From NCBI RefSeq assembly GCF_900167465.1, contig NZ_FUWR01000024.1, positions 1 to 38,561 of the forward strand: DNA of 38,561 nt, in the 5' to 3' direction. Positions within the stretch are counted from its first letter, which is position 1, and the number at the start of each line of letters is the position of its first letter. The stretch comes from Trichlorobacter thiogenes. Lineage in GTDB: Bacteria; Desulfobacterota; Desulfuromonadia; Geobacterales; Pseudopelobacteraceae. A program made the translations under genes and the position numbers. The notes below the pieces were generated by a model, which saw only the letters and a list, made by a program, of their open reading frames with translations, searched no databases and had not been told where the DNA came from. This document shows positions 22,668-31,654 of this stretch, one piece after another.

Positions 22668-23852
22668 CTATCCCTGCGGCACGATCTGTACACAATGGGC
22701 GCTGGCCTCGGCCCGGCTTCTGGCCTCATCAGTGCTTGCACCCTGGGTCAGGCTAACCCCCATCCGGCGGCCGGGCCTGGTATCCGGTTTGCCAAACAGC
22801 CGCAGCTTGGCAGTGGGGATGTTCAGGGCATCGGAAACACCTTCAAACCGCACATTATCCTGGCTTTCTGTGGCCAGAATCACATGGCTGGCTGACGGTG
22901 CCAGGTTCAGGATCTCAGGCACCGGCAGCCCCAAAATGGCCCGTACATGCAGCTCAAACTGGCTCAGATTCTGGGAGATCATAGTCACCATGCCGGTGTC
23001 GTGGGGGCGGGGCGATACCTCACTGAACAGCACCGTATCGCCTTTGATAAACAGCTCTACCCCGAAGATACCATAACCGCCCAGGGCGGTGGTTACTGCC
23101 TCTGCCTGACGCCGGGACTCGGCCAGGGCTGCTGGTGACATGGCCATCGGCTGCCATGACTCGTGGTAATCCCCCTTGATCTGCACATGGCCGATGGGCG
23201 GGCAGAAGGAAGTACCGCCAACGTGGCGGACCGTCAGCTGAGTGATCTCGTAATCAAAGTCGATAAAGCCCTCGATGATAACCGTGTCCGAGGCGCCGCG
23301 TGCGCCATCCATGGCGTACTGCCAGGCAGTATCCACCTCGGCTGCGGTTTTCACCACGCTCTGCCCCTTGCCGGATGAACTCATGATCGGCTTAACCACA
23401 CAGGGGAATCCGATGTTGTCGGCAGCAGCGCGTAGTTCTGCTGCGCTGGAGGCAAAGGCATAGGGTGCGGTTGGCAGGCCCAGCTCCTCTGCTGCCAGCC
23501 GCCTGATCCCTTCACGGTTCATAGTCAGGTTGGCGGCCCGGGCCGTGGGGATCACCCGTTGCCCTGCCTGCTCCAGCTCCAGCAGAAAGACCGTATCAAT
23601 CGCCTCAATCTCCGGCACAATCAGGTCAGGCCGTTCTGCCTCTATTACCCGGCGCAGTGCCTCTCGATCCAGCATGCTGATCACGTGGCTGCGGTGGGCC
23701 ACCTGCATGGCCGGTGCATCAGCATAGCGATCAACCGCAATCACCTCAACACCCAGACGTTGCGCCTCAATGGCTACTTCCTTACCCAGTTCTCCTGATC
23801 CCAACAACAGCAATTTGGTGGCTCCAGCCTTTAATGGTGTTCCAATGGTCAT
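22668..23852 (-). CDS. purT: Phosphoribosylglycinamide formyltransferase 2
   Basis: PurT makes formyl-GAR in purine synthesis from formate, ATP and GAR, independently of folate. The 394-residue ATP-grasp enzyme shows [22 protein letters not shown] (13-34), EIEAIDT (79-85), ATP-binding [14 protein letters not shown] (about 150-163) and [15 protein letters not shown] (about 274-288). GGAGG lies 10 bases ahead of the ATG. The length and motifs are full and normal. Confidence 0.96.
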   Translation of the reverse strand: MTIGTPLKAGATKLLLLGSGELGKEVAIEAQRLGVEVIAVDRYADAPAMQVAHRSHVISMLDREALRRVIEAERPDLIVPEIEAIDTVFLLELEQAGQRVIPTARAANLTMNREGIRRLAAEELGLPTAPYAFASSAAELRAAADNIGFPCVVKPIMSSSGKGQSVVKTAAEVDTAWQYAMDGARGASDTVIIEGFIDFDYEITQLTVRHVGGTSFCPPIGHVQIKGDYHESWQPMAMSPAALAESRRQAEAVTTALGGYGIFGVELFIKGDTVLFSEVSPRPHDTGMVTMISQNLSQFELHVRAILGLPVPEILNLAPSASHVILATESQDNVRFEGVSDALNIPTAKLRLFGKPDTRPGRRMGVSLTQGASTDEARSRAEASAHCVQIVPQG

Positions 23853-23932
23853 ACGGTGACATCCTCCATGGATAGCGTTATTCAGATTGCAAGAAATAAA
23901 ACCGTTGTGCGGGCAAACTTATTTCAGCATTA

Positions 23933-23961
23933 TTGACAGTACTATTAAACTGTTGTACACA
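23933..23961 (+). promoter_or_regulatory. Sigma-70 type promoter for the small secreted protein
   Basis: A perfect TTGACA (23933-23938), a 17-base spacer and TACACA (23956-23961) lie about 40 bases before the ATG at 24000. Confidence 0.6.
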
Positions 23962-23999
23962 ATTTCAAGCTAAATAAACTCCATAAAGGACATAATCGC

Positions 24000-24401
24000 A
24001 TGCAACGTACACTTTTTATCCTATTATTTGCAATAATTTGCTCCGGACATGCATTCGCTGCTGACAATATCTGTAGCGTTGCCGGACCTTTTGTCAATTC
24101 AACGAGCATTCAAATAGACGGTTTTGCCGACAAAAATGCTTTGCGCACCTTTGATGGGTCTGGAAGTATTCGTGATGTTAGAAGCGGTGGATTGGCATCG
24201 AAATTCACTTTTATTGTTGACTGTGGTAACAACGTATTAGTCGAGGTTCCAACGAGTTCACCACAAGCATCAAATGGCGCAAAAATAGGTGATTCCATTT
24301 CTTTTTCAGGTAAGTTCAACGGGATGTCACGCAGAAGGTATGTAAATACCCATACTTGGTACTTAATGGTAAGTTTGGCAGATAATGCCTCAGTATATTA
24401 G
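24000..24401 (+). CDS. Small secreted protein of unknown function
   Basis: This 133-residue protein has a typical signal peptide (MQRTLFILLFAIICSGHAFAAD, cleavage after AFA at about residue 20). The mature part has two Cys and a beta-rich pattern that could be an OB-like fold (FTFIVDCGNNVLVEVP, GDSISFSGKF). AAAGGA lies ahead of the ATG. Its base composition is more AT-rich than purT and earlier genes, marking the left edge of the accessory block. I recognise no family. Confidence 0.7.
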   Translation: MQRTLFILLFAIICSGHAFAADNICSVAGPFVNSTSIQIDGFADKNALRTFDGSGSIRDVRSGGLASKFTFIVDCGNNVLVEVPTSSPQASNGAKIGDSISFSGKFNGMSRRRYVNTHTWYLMVSLADNASVY

Positions 24402-24535
24402 TACCTGAAGGATTGTAGGTGTGCCATCGCTTGGTATGGTCTGAGCTGTCTCGTATTTGTCCTCTTTGACCGATTCATGCGCATAAGCACGTGAATCGGT
24501 ACTCTCTATTCATAAAAACTGCCACTTTTCCCCGA
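24402..24535. repeat. Intergenic gap with 9-bp inverted repeat
   Basis: ACCGATTCA (24469-24477) and TGAATCGGT (24492-24500) form a perfect stem between convergent genes. There is no T tract, so it is a weak terminator candidate. Nothing else is seen in the gap. Confidence 0.4.
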
Positions 24536-25786
24536 TTACCGATGTTTCAGCACAAACATGAAAACATAGAAGAGAAACATGATAATGCCGATGGCTATGG
24601 CTATCGGCCCGCCCTGTGTGGCAGCAGCTGAAGATTTGCCGCTTTCCGTCAGTGATACTGCCTGACCGGTCTGGGGCTTTTTATCAAAAAACGTATCTCT
24701 GTCCCTGATGATCGCCTGGGGGATCAAGACCGGTGTCCGGGTTGTGATGCCATCCATTTTTTTAACTGCCGTACCGATTGCCAGAAACTCTATCAACCCT
24801 CCGCCAAGCTCATAGACATGAATCTTGACGCCAACCACCTCGTCAGCGCCGTAACGTTGTGCATCAGCCTGAATCCTGTCCAGCGCCTTTTCCCGTGCTT
24901 CGTACAAAAGAGAGGTCAGGACATCAACCTCACCACGTACCATTGATTTGAAGATCGATTTTATACCACCCACAATCCCCAGTGAATAGACTGAAACCCC
25001 CATGACCAGGCGGATCGGCATATAGCCGATGTTGATCATATTCCACATCTCTTCGTTGGTCATGTCCGAAGTGATCGGCTGGGTAGCATACTCAGCCAGA
25101 GCCGGGTGTGAAGAGGCGGTCCCCAGCATCAGCATCTCCTGGGCACCCATCAGCGGAGTAATGGTGGTGTTTATGCCGATCACCGCATTAGCCTTGCACT
25201 GCCGTGCCTCTCTGGTGATCCGTTCAAGGGCAAGATGCCGTGTCCGGTCGAATATCTCAGAATATTCCTTGACCTCCCCCCTGCCCAGGCTTCGCAGAAA
25301 GCCGAAAATATTGCCCCCAAGTCCGATGGAGTAGGCCACGTTGCCGATAACATACTGAACCGGTTTGAATCCGCAATCAGCCTGGCAGTACAGCTCCTGC
25401 GCATCTGCAGAGGTGGAGAAAGAGAGGGTTTCGTTCGCTGCATCGGCAACATGCACGACAGAGCCGATGGATAGAAATTCAATGTTGCTGCCGTGGCTGA
25501 TCAGTTCCGTGGTGACACCGGTAACACCGGTACCGCCGCTTGCTTTTGCCTCTTCCAGCATCCGGTTGATTGCATTTATACGGCCATCATGGATCAGGCT
25601 GGTGACATCCGGGATCTCACCGCCAAACAGAATATTCAGGCCTGCGGTCAGGCTGCCAAGTATCCCCAACGCAAAGACACTGTTGCCGATACAGATATTG
25701 CCGGGGCTCAGGGAAAGCTTCTTCAGGCAGTAGATCTCGTTTCCGGAGAGATTGGTTACATGGCTGTGGGAACGTACGTTTGACAT
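24536..25786 (-). CDS. Triple YbjQ/UPF0145-domain protein with C-terminal membrane anchor
   Basis: The 416 residues hold three tandem YbjQ/UPF0145 (DUF74) domains, at about 18-120, 135-235 and 258-360. Each has the pattern of a YSxG-type strand, a long helix of EAR..AL.RI...A...GA and a final VxGxxT/K strand with a hydrophobic end. A linker and one membrane helix close the protein (about 394-412, GIIMFLFYVFMFVL). Single YbjQ proteins are ~105 residues, form pentamers and are annotated as heavy-metal-binding, so a three-domain membrane-anchored form is unusual. ATG 25786 follows GAGGT. It is the last gene of a leftward block. Function is unknown. Confidence 0.85.
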   Translation of the reverse strand: MSNVRSHSHVTNLSGNEIYCLKKLSLSPGNICIGNSVFALGILGSLTAGLNILFGGEIPDVTSLIHDGRINAINRMLEEAKASGGTGVTGVTTELISHGSNIEFLSIGSVVHVADAANETLSFSTSADAQELYCQADCGFKPVQYVIGNVAYSIGLGGNIFGFLRSLGRGEVKEYSEIFDRTRHLALERITREARQCKANAVIGINTTITPLMGAQEMLMLGTASSHPALAEYATQPITSDMTNEEMWNMINIGYMPIRLVMGVSVYSLGIVGGIKSIFKSMVRGEVDVLTSLLYEAREKALDRIQADAQRYGADEVVGVKIHVYELGGGLIEFLAIGTAVKKMDGITTRTPVLIPQAIIRDRDTFFDKKPQTGQAVSLTESGKSSAAATQGGPIAIAIGIIMFLFYVFMFVLKHR

Positions 25787-26037
25787 GGGTACCTCGTAAT
25801 CAAAGGGATATCGCTTGTTACCATGAGAAGTGATACCGGAGAAAGGCTTTTCGTGCAAAAGCGCAAGGAAATAACAGAAGAACAGATAGTTAACTATACC
25901 TTATGCAACACCTTGCCGGTGCATTTGAAATGCATTCCAACTATCTGCGGTTCTTTGTGATCTTTGCGTTCAGTGGCGGCTAACTGCTTTTCCCAGGATT
26001 ATTTGATCTGCGCCAATGATCAGCTCCACCCGACTGT
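25787..26037. other. Non-coding gap between propeller-like gene and UPF0145 gene
   Basis: No convincing coding sequence. The stretch at about 25940-25985 (GCGGTTCTTTGTGATCTTTGCG...) resembles the CACAGAG-type repeat at 38124-38240 in its complement, suggesting an old intergenic repeat. Confidence 0.3.
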
Positions 26038-27216
26038 TTACGCAAGACACACCCGCACGCGGTTGATCAGGTCTACGGTGTCTAAAACCTTTTCTTTACC
26101 TTCCCGGTCCTGTTTGAGCAGGTATTTACCGTTAGAGAAGACAATATCGCCGTTTTTCCCCAGGTCAAAGTCAATCACGCCCTTTTTGAGGCAGGTAAGG
26201 CTGCCGTCTTTCTCCAGCCGCGTTAATTCCCAACTGCGGGGGGCGATGCCGGGAAAAGAATCACCTTTATCGCGGTTCTCTTTAAGCGTCTGTTCAGCAT
26301 TGATCATATTTTCGTTAATGAACAGATCTTTGGGATCCTTGTTTTTAGCCTTCGTAGGATCAGGCCCGGCTGTGGAGAGCGGTTCGCCGGTGTAGCGCAT
26401 GCTGAAGAGTTGCAGAAAAGAATAGACAGCCCGCCCCAGACGGTACGGGATCAGAACAATATCCTTGAAGGTCATACCTTTCGAGCCGGGTTTTTCGTGT
26501 GGCCGTTTGATAAAGTAGAGCCTGTCTTCGCGGTCAACCTTGGGCAGAAAACAGTCGTGTCTGGGCAGGGAAACCAACTCAGAAATTGTTCCAGAATCGA
26601 GGTCAAGCCGGTTGATAACCTTCTCGCCCAGCTCTAAAAAGCGTCCTTCCCCATCCTTGCCAACGCCTGCAGAATCATAAAAAATCGAGCGGCTGGCTTG
26701 CTTTCCCCAAACCGGGTTTTCGTCAAAGCAATCACCTTCTGTTATTTTCCGGTAGCGCGAGTTTTTAGGTTCAAACAGGGCTAAATGTCGCTCCCACGGA
26801 CAGTCCTGAACTGAGACAACAAGCTCACCGGTCACAGGATGGCAATCAAGGTTCATAAACCTGGTCATGCTGTCATGGATGATGTGGCCCTCATCTTCCC
26901 CGTCATTCTTCGGGTTCTTTAGAAACAGGCCTGAATAGTCCTCAACATCCAGGGAATAGACGATCATGCCATCTTTCGCAAAGGCAAGACCGTTTACATT
27001 CGCCCGAGCATGTATCTCCTCTGAATCCGGCCCGGAACTTGTGCGGACTCCCTGAAAGGCTGCGCCCATTCCCTCGGTCTTCCAGGCGTTCTTCTTCTGG
27101 ATCGATTCACGGTTTTTATTGTACTTTTCCAGATACTGGCTGCTGCCAAAGGCTGTAAGGCCCCCTTCGCGGCAGCCAAGCCGGTTCTTTGTTGCGAATA
27201 CAATCATATCGTCCAT
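26038..27216 (-). CDS. Beta-propeller-like cytoplasmic protein of unknown function
   Basis: This 392-residue protein has no signal peptide. It shows repeated strand-turn units such as NGLAFAKDGMIVYSLD, NLDCHPVTGELVVSVQD and DFDLGKNGDIVFSNGKYLLK, which look like TolB/WD-type propeller blades. About 240-290 is a non-repeat insertion with PYRLGRAVYSFLQLFSM. AAGGAG lies 8 bases before the ATG. No family name is certain. It sits between the DUF4424 and UPF0145 genes, both in the same direction. Confidence 0.7.
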   Translation of the reverse strand: MDDMIVFATKNRLGCREGGLTAFGSSQYLEKYNKNRESIQKKNAWKTEGMGAAFQGVRTSSGPDSEEIHARANVNGLAFAKDGMIVYSLDVEDYSGLFLKNPKNDGEDEGHIIHDSMTRFMNLDCHPVTGELVVSVQDCPWERHLALFEPKNSRYRKITEGDCFDENPVWGKQASRSIFYDSAGVGKDGEGRFLELGEKVINRLDLDSGTISELVSLPRHDCFLPKVDREDRLYFIKRPHEKPGSKGMTFKDIVLIPYRLGRAVYSFLQLFSMRYTGEPLSTAGPDPTKAKNKDPKDLFINENMINAEQTLKENRDKGDSFPGIAPRSWELTRLEKDGSLTCLKKGVIDFDLGKNGDIVFSNGKYLLKQDREGKEKVLDTVDLINRVRVCLA

Positions 27217-27242
27217 GAAAATGTCTCCTTGCTTTGAGCAAC

Positions 27243-27262
27243 GGCGGGGAAATAACCCGCCC
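27243..27262. repeat. GC-rich hairpin
   Basis: GGCGGG and CCCGCC flank GAAATAAC upstream of the propeller-like gene. It could be a weak terminator or attenuator for that gene. Confidence 0.35.
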
Positions 27263-27273
27263 GACCGGCATCG

Positions 27274-27317
27274 AACTGCCTAGTTGGGACTTCGCCTTTT
27301 TAGTCTTCTGCCTTTTT
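27274..27317. repeat. 44-bp dispersed repeat, copy 1
   Basis: The sequence starting AACTGCCTAGTTGGGACTTC matches 30102-30145 at 41 of 44 positions in the same orientation. Both copies lie in gaps between genes of the leftward block. A shorter inverted trace (CCAACTAGGTAG) is at 29551-29562. Confidence 0.75.
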
Positions 27318-27387
27318 ACTTTTGTCTCGAGTCCAGGGCTGAGCCCTTCCGGGGCTTTCGGTCTCCACACAACATCAGATCAGGTGA

Positions 27388-28296
27388 TTATTCTGTTTTG
27401 CTGATAAACAGCAATTCCAGATTACGTTTCGGGATGAAATTCTGCTTATGAAACTGATAGGTCTTTGAATCGGTTTTTACCAGTTCTTCATCGAAACAGA
27501 GACTCAACAGATCTGATGCATTCTGCTTTTTAATAATCAGCCTGAAATCTTTGATCGGCCCCTGCCAGTTTTTAGCGGTCATAAGAATATAGCTTAGGTG
27601 TTCCCAATTTACGCCATGGACCCCGCTTTGCTTTCTGATGGTGGACTGGGCATTCTCATTCAGGCAGGTACTCTTTTTGAATGTCTGTATAATTTCACTG
27701 GCGGGGCGCGGAACACCGCTTGATATACTCGGTTTGTAGCTGTGGCTGATCGCCACAGGTTTGCCAGCTGGGAATGTCTGCTTCCAGATAAAGTACTCGC
27801 TGATTGTAAAACGGGGCGAATTATTTTTATCAAGCCATCTGGCCGGAAGTTGTTTTTTGTTATTTGGATATTCACCCTCTTCAAGAGAGGCTACCGCATT
27901 AACATCCCACCCCAGTTCAAAAAAATTCTGTGTAATATCCTGACCATTGTCAAGCAGCACAACCAACTTGCGTTCGGTCTTTACCTGCTTACCATTAACC
28001 ATCAGCTTGAAATCGGCAATTTCACTATGGTCCCCTTGCCCGAAATACATTGGAGGCATGGGGAAGGCGATCGGTATTGTCAGTTCCTTCTGACTGGTGT
28101 TTGTAAATACGTATTCGACCAGTACCTTTTTCTGACTAATGGTCAGCACCTCCTTATCCATGCTGATGTCAGGCTCTGCTTTGAATTTGATGGTTCCGTT
28201 AGAGTCACCAAAACTGGAATCGTTCGCAGATGCAAATCGGCAAACCAGTAAAGCTGAGAACAACAAGGCGATTGATAGTAATTTGCAGGTTTTCAT
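27388..28296 (-). CDS. DUF4424-like secreted protein
   Basis: This 302-residue protein has a signal peptide (MKTCKLLSIALLFSALLVCRFASAND). The mature part matches the DUF4424 pattern: LTISQKKVLVEYVFTNTSQKELTIPIAFPMPP (about 51-82), a VNGKQVKTERKLVVLLDNGQDIT block, ISEYFIWKQTFPAGKPVAISHSYKPS (about 165-190) and a C-terminal FRLIIKKQNASDLLSLCFDEE block. It is periplasmic or released. Function unknown. AAGGA precedes the ATG. It is AT-richer than the core genes on the left. Confidence 0.8.
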   Translation of the reverse strand: MKTCKLLSIALLFSALLVCRFASANDSSFGDSNGTIKFKAEPDISMDKEVLTISQKKVLVEYVFTNTSQKELTIPIAFPMPPMYFGQGDHSEIADFKLMVNGKQVKTERKLVVLLDNGQDITQNFFELGWDVNAVASLEEGEYPNNKKQLPARWLDKNNSPRFTISEYFIWKQTFPAGKPVAISHSYKPSISSGVPRPASEIIQTFKKSTCLNENAQSTIRKQSGVHGVNWEHLSYILMTAKNWQGPIKDFRLIIKKQNASDLLSLCFDEELVKTDSKTYQFHKQNFIPKRNLELLFISKTE

Positions 28297-28371
28297 ATTT
28301 GTTCCTTATGTACCGATATCCCTCTGGGAATGCCTTGCGCGGCGATTTTTACCACGACATATGTTCTCAGG

Positions 28372-29406
28372 TTAGCTCCTTCGTTCAATCAGCTCCTTCA
28401 GCGGGACGGGAAGAAAACCGCGGAGGGTGCTGCTAATCTTCTTTTCATGCCGTTGCCATACAATCCCGATGTATATGACGCCAAGGCCAATGCCGGTCAG
28501 AACGAACGGGAACATCATGCTGTCCTTAAAAACATCATAAGCCAGATGCCCGATATATCCGGCTGCGCCCAAACCTCCGAACACAGCAAATACTCTGCGG
28601 GAAAGTATTGATCCTACGACTATCATTATGAGGTTAATGCATAGGTATATGAATTTATTCAATTCGCTGTTTGAGTTCATCATGGATAAACCACCCCAAA
28701 ATGCTAACACCCCAAATATGTAAAGCCAAAAGGCAAAATCCTTTTCGAATCGTGATCGGATATCCACCCAGAAGGCCATCAGACAGATAAACAGGCCGAA
28801 CCAGAGTGATACGAGCTTTCGCAGGTCCCAGCTTGCGTCTGCTTCGCCAAAAAGTAATGGCGTCAAGTCCATGCTCATATACCAGAGCGTCACGGCCACC
28901 GGCATTACCAGAAACGGGAAGCGATAGCGCCACAGCATGATAGCGCCGGTTGCGAGCGTGGCGAGTTCCATCAAAATCCAGCGCCAGTTGATGTGCGTAT
29001 GATACTCCCGGTAAACGTGGCCTTCCGGCCAAAATCCGAGAGCAACTTGTAAGCCGTAGACTGCCAGTGGCGTCAATACCACGACAAAGGTTGCCATGAT
29101 ACCGGCAGGTATTTGCAGATGGCGACGTGTGAGGAAAAACTCAGTAAGCCCGAGGCCTGCCATTCCGTAAGCGAGAGCAATGCCAAAGAGTCCCCATCCA
29201 CCGAACCGCTCCCACCCGAGGTTCATGAACAAGCTCATTGCTCCAATGGCAATCAGACCACCGAGGTAATAAAGTATGTGAGTGAAATGAAAACTCGGAG
29301 TGTCTTTTCGTTGTTCAAATAAAAACTGCCAAAGCTGCTCAGCTTGCAACTCCGTTACAATGCCCTGTGCAGTTGCCTCTCGAAGACGTTCTCGGTTTAT
29401 TTCCAT
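28372..29406 (-). CDS. DUF2157-like polytopic membrane protein
   Basis: This 344-residue protein has a cytoplasmic N-terminus (INRERLREATAQGIVTELQAEQLWQFL, 3-29), followed by about ten hydrophobic segments from residue 40 to 325. The N-terminal helical motif plus repeated TM pairs fits DUF2157-type proteins. The start at 29406 has AGGAG 6 bases ahead, and this ribosome site overlaps an attC-like hairpin (29413-29469). Function unknown. Confidence 0.8.
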   Translation of the reverse strand: MEINRERLREATAQGIVTELQAEQLWQFLFEQRKDTPSFHFTHILYYLGGLIAIGAMSLFMNLGWERFGGWGLFGIALAYGMAGLGLTEFFLTRRHLQIPAGIMATFVVVLTPLAVYGLQVALGFWPEGHVYREYHTHINWRWILMELATLATGAIMLWRYRFPFLVMPVAVTLWYMSMDLTPLLFGEADASWDLRKLVSLWFGLFICLMAFWVDIRSRFEKDFAFWLYIFGVLAFWGGLSMMNSNSELNKFIYLCINLIMIVVGSILSRRVFAVFGGLGAAGYIGHLAYDVFKDSMMFPFVLTGIGLGVIYIGIVWQRHEKKISSTLRGFLPVPLKELIERRS

Positions 29407-29412
29407 TTGTTC

Positions 29413-29469
29413 TCCTAACGGTTCGGCAGAACAGCGCGGTTTTAAGCCGCTGCTTCTGTCTGGTTAAAG
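29413..29469. repeat. attC-like imperfect hairpin
   Basis: TCCTAAC (29413-29419) and GTTAAAG (29463-29469) bound an imperfect inverted repeat (GGCAGAACAGCG...GCCGCTGCTTCTG) with unpaired bases, a shape like a short integron attC site. The outer bases do not fully meet RYYYAAC/GTTRRRY, and no integrase is present. The role is uncertain. Confidence 0.3.
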
Positions 29470-29554
29470 CTTTCACCCTGCTGTGAGAAACGGTTCGGGA
29501 GCCAGGTTATGTGTGTGGTTGTCCTCCGGCTAGCTGATTATGCCTCGCGGCCAA

Positions 29555-30004
29555 CTAGGTAGCGGTTGGTATAAGGACAAAAATCTTGTTGCAGCGATTA
29601 CACATATATGAATCGTCCCAAGCCGCTTTTAGCGGAGGCCAGGTTTTTTTGTTGTATTGGAACGCAAAACAGACCCACAACACTGAGACCGCCATCCATG
29701 CATAGGTGAACAAATGGCCGCCCCAAAACTTTGGCCCGAATACTTGGGCGACTATGTGTAAAATGTAAATTGCCAGAAGCGGTTTTAGATAGGATTGCTT
29801 TTCTGGTGGGGTGGCCCGCTGCGACGCAGCCGTTTGGGATATTCCTGTGGTTGAAGTGGAAGCGACACCGCCACCGAAACTGCCACAACTACCACCGATA
29901 CCTGAAGTCGAAGAGGTGGTGTTGATTTCTGACAGTCCTGCTTCATAAATAACAGAAAGGCGTTGAATATTTTCGCTCTTGCACGCCGGGCAAACGTAAT
30001 CCAT
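29555..30004 (-). CDS. Split zinc-ribbon membrane protein
   Basis: This 149-residue protein has one zinc knuckle at each end (CPAC at about 5-8 and CNRC at about 136-139). Between them are a Ser/Gly/Thr-rich linker (about 25-65) and two membrane helices (about 75-95 and 102-120). The two halves would form one zinc ribbon if both ends lie in the cytoplasm, as two helices predict. ATG 30004 follows GGAGG by 5 bases; a TTG at 30016 lies on the ribosome site. Function unknown. Confidence 0.75.
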   Translation of the reverse strand: MDYVCPACKSENIQRLSVIYEAGLSEINTTSSTSGIGGSCGSFGGGVASTSTTGISQTAASQRATPPEKQSYLKPLLAIYILHIVAQVFGPKFWGGHLFTYAWMAVSVLWVCFAFQYNKKTWPPLKAAWDDSYMCNRCNKIFVLIPTAT

Positions 30005-30087
30005 AAAATCCTCCAAGGTGATGCTTCTTCAAAAAGTTGCTTTGCAACGGCTCCTGGGTAACGCATGACGAATAAAGAAAGTTCAGA

Positions 30088-30162
30088 AGGTCTAACGGTT
30101 CAACTGCCTGGTTGGAGCTTCGCCTTTTTAGTCTTCTGCCTTTTTGCCAAATGTGTAGACCT
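30088..30162. repeat. 75-bp inverted-repeat-bounded element, attC-like
   Basis: GGTCTA (30089-30094) and TAGACC (30156-30161) bound a region that starts with GTCTAAC, a perfect RYYYAAC box. The far end reads TGTAGAC instead of GTTAGAC. It contains the second copy of the 44-bp repeat (30102-30145). Size and ends resemble an integron attC, but the match is incomplete. Confidence 0.35.
30102..30145. repeat. 44-bp dispersed repeat, copy 2
   Basis: It matches 27274-27317 at 41 of 44 positions in the same orientation. It begins AACTGCCTGGTTGGAGCTTC and ends in GCCTTTTT. Confidence 0.75.
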
Positions 30163-30233
30163 TACACTCATTTCTTCTTTTTTCTCGTTTCCCGTTTTAA
30201 GGCAGTAACCGCCGGAACAGAACAGTTTGCAAG

Positions 30234-30632
30234 CTATTGTCCAGTAAGGGGATTGCCCATGGGGCGGGCTGCATAATCCTTGTCTACGAGTTTTCCAGCC
30301 TTGTTAAATGTGTAAGAAGCGATGTAAGTTGTACCAACATCAACACTTACTCCCTGTGTGGACACATTTTTCATGTAAACATGTACTCTCTTGCCATTCA
30401 TTTTCTTGATTTCTGCTGGAGAGCCAAGAAGTGTCTTGAGGTTAGCTTCAGAGGACTGCCCAACAACCAATTTTCCATCGTTAAACTGTGCTTGGGCCGC
30501 TTCAATCGTCCTCGGTGGCGGCTCACCTTCCTTGCCAGTAAGCATGTATTTGTAGCTATCTGTTACTGGCGCACAACCTGTTAAGAAAGCTACAATACCA
30601 ACAACTAGCGTTTTTTTTACAATTCTTTTCAT
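30234..30632 (-). CDS. SmpA/BamE-like lipoprotein
   Basis: This 132-residue lipoprotein has a signal peptide ending in lipobox FLTGC (Cys about 20). The mature part has the small SmpA/BamE-like pattern: GKLVVGQSSEANLKTLLGSPAEIKKMNGKRVHVY (about 53-86), then YIASYTFNKAGKLVDKDY (about 103-120). BamE itself assists outer-membrane protein assembly; this is a distant relative and its partner is unknown. AGGAGA precedes the ATG. Confidence 0.82.
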   Translation of the reverse strand: MKRIVKKTLVVGIVAFLTGCAPVTDSYKYMLTGKEGEPPPRTIEAAQAQFNDGKLVVGQSSEANLKTLLGSPAEIKKMNGKRVHVYMKNVSTQGVSVDVGTTYIASYTFNKAGKLVDKDYAARPMGNPLTGQ

Positions 30633-30750
30633 TCTCTATAATCTCCTTTTCAGATCTGCCCTTCCTCCGTTTTGGGATGTTGGCCAAATTCAACTTGTGC
30701 TCCGCTCATCCCGCCAAATAGGCCATCTGGCCTGCGGTCATCTACTGGTG

Positions 30751-31593
30751 TTATCGTGCCACATGGGTAAGCGACATCGCCACGGCAAGAAAACCTAAAA
30801 GTACAAAATAGAGCAGTGATATCTGTATCCTGGTTTTCTTATCCACCTCAAAATATTCTGATGGCGCTGACTTTCTGTTCTTCCATAGTTCATACACATT
30901 ACGACCGGCTGGCAGAAGAATTAAAAACAGGATCGGGTTGTAAGAACGGAAAAACATGATCAGGATGCCGATAAAACCAAAGATCCAGATTTTGGGTGAG
31001 AGTGCGGCAACAACCCTCCCGCCATCAAGCGGGCTAACCGGAATCAGGTTGAAGAGGTTAAGGAAAAAACCGGTGTACGCAACCGCCATCATAAAAGAAC
31101 TACCGGTGTAGAGCGCTGCTGACCAGCACAGCATGGCGCCGCCTGTGCCGACAAGTGGCCCGTAAATTGCCGTCCATGCCTCTATTCTCACGTTTTTTGG
31201 CTGTTCTTTCATGGCGATGTAGGCACCGACAAAGGGGATAAAGACAGGGGCGCCGGCCTTTACACCAAACTCGCGGAGCGCATACACATGTCCCATCTCA
31301 TGAACTAAAATCAGCAGTACAAACGCAACGCCGTAGGCCCAGCCCCAGGCCAGGGCATAGGCCCACATGCTGAGCACCATGGTAAGGCCGGTTTTTAAAA
31401 CCGCGGCAAGCTTAAGCGTCTTAAGTCCGATAAACAGCGGTTTCAGGAACTTAAGGACAAATGCCCCACCAACGGCAAGGGTTGCAATGATGCCGGAACG
31501 GCGTGGCTTTTCTGGCGGATTGTCTGCAGTGGCTGTCGCAATAGCCGTTGCTCCATCTATCGTGACTGTTTCCGGTGCGCTCTCTGTGCTCAT
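30751..31593 (-). CDS. Site-2 protease family (M50) membrane metalloprotease
   Basis: This 280-residue protein has an N-terminal cytoplasmic tail (1-35) and about six hydrophobic segments. The zinc-site helix HEMGH lies at about 102-106 (LVHEMGHVYALREFG), and the second motif NLIPVSPLDGGRVVAAL (about 187-203) supplies the Asp ligand. It should cut substrates within the inner membrane. Relatives of this short, PDZ-less type are often encoded beside DUF2167 proteins, as here (two genes upstream). The substrate is unknown; membrane-anchored regulators or neighbouring membrane proteins are candidates. Confidence 0.88.
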   Translation of the reverse strand: MSTESAPETVTIDGATAIATATADNPPEKPRRSGIIATLAVGGAFVLKFLKPLFIGLKTLKLAAVLKTGLTMVLSMWAYALAWGWAYGVAFVLLILVHEMGHVYALREFGVKAGAPVFIPFVGAYIAMKEQPKNVRIEAWTAIYGPLVGTGGAMLCWSAALYTGSSFMMAVAYTGFFLNLFNLIPVSPLDGGRVVAALSPKIWIFGFIGILIMFFRSYNPILFLILLPAGRNVYELWKNRKSAPSEYFEVDKKTRIQISLLYFVLLGFLAVAMSLTHVAR

Positions 31594-31654
31594 AACGGCC
31601 TGTTTCTGCTCGACTCATTTGGTATGGAGCCGACGCATTGAACTGATCCCATCC

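Noticed and set aside
24469-24500. Perfect inverted repeat as an operator for the small secreted protein or the UPF0145 gene
   Set aside because: It lies between the 3' ends of convergent genes, so a weak terminator is more likely than an operator.
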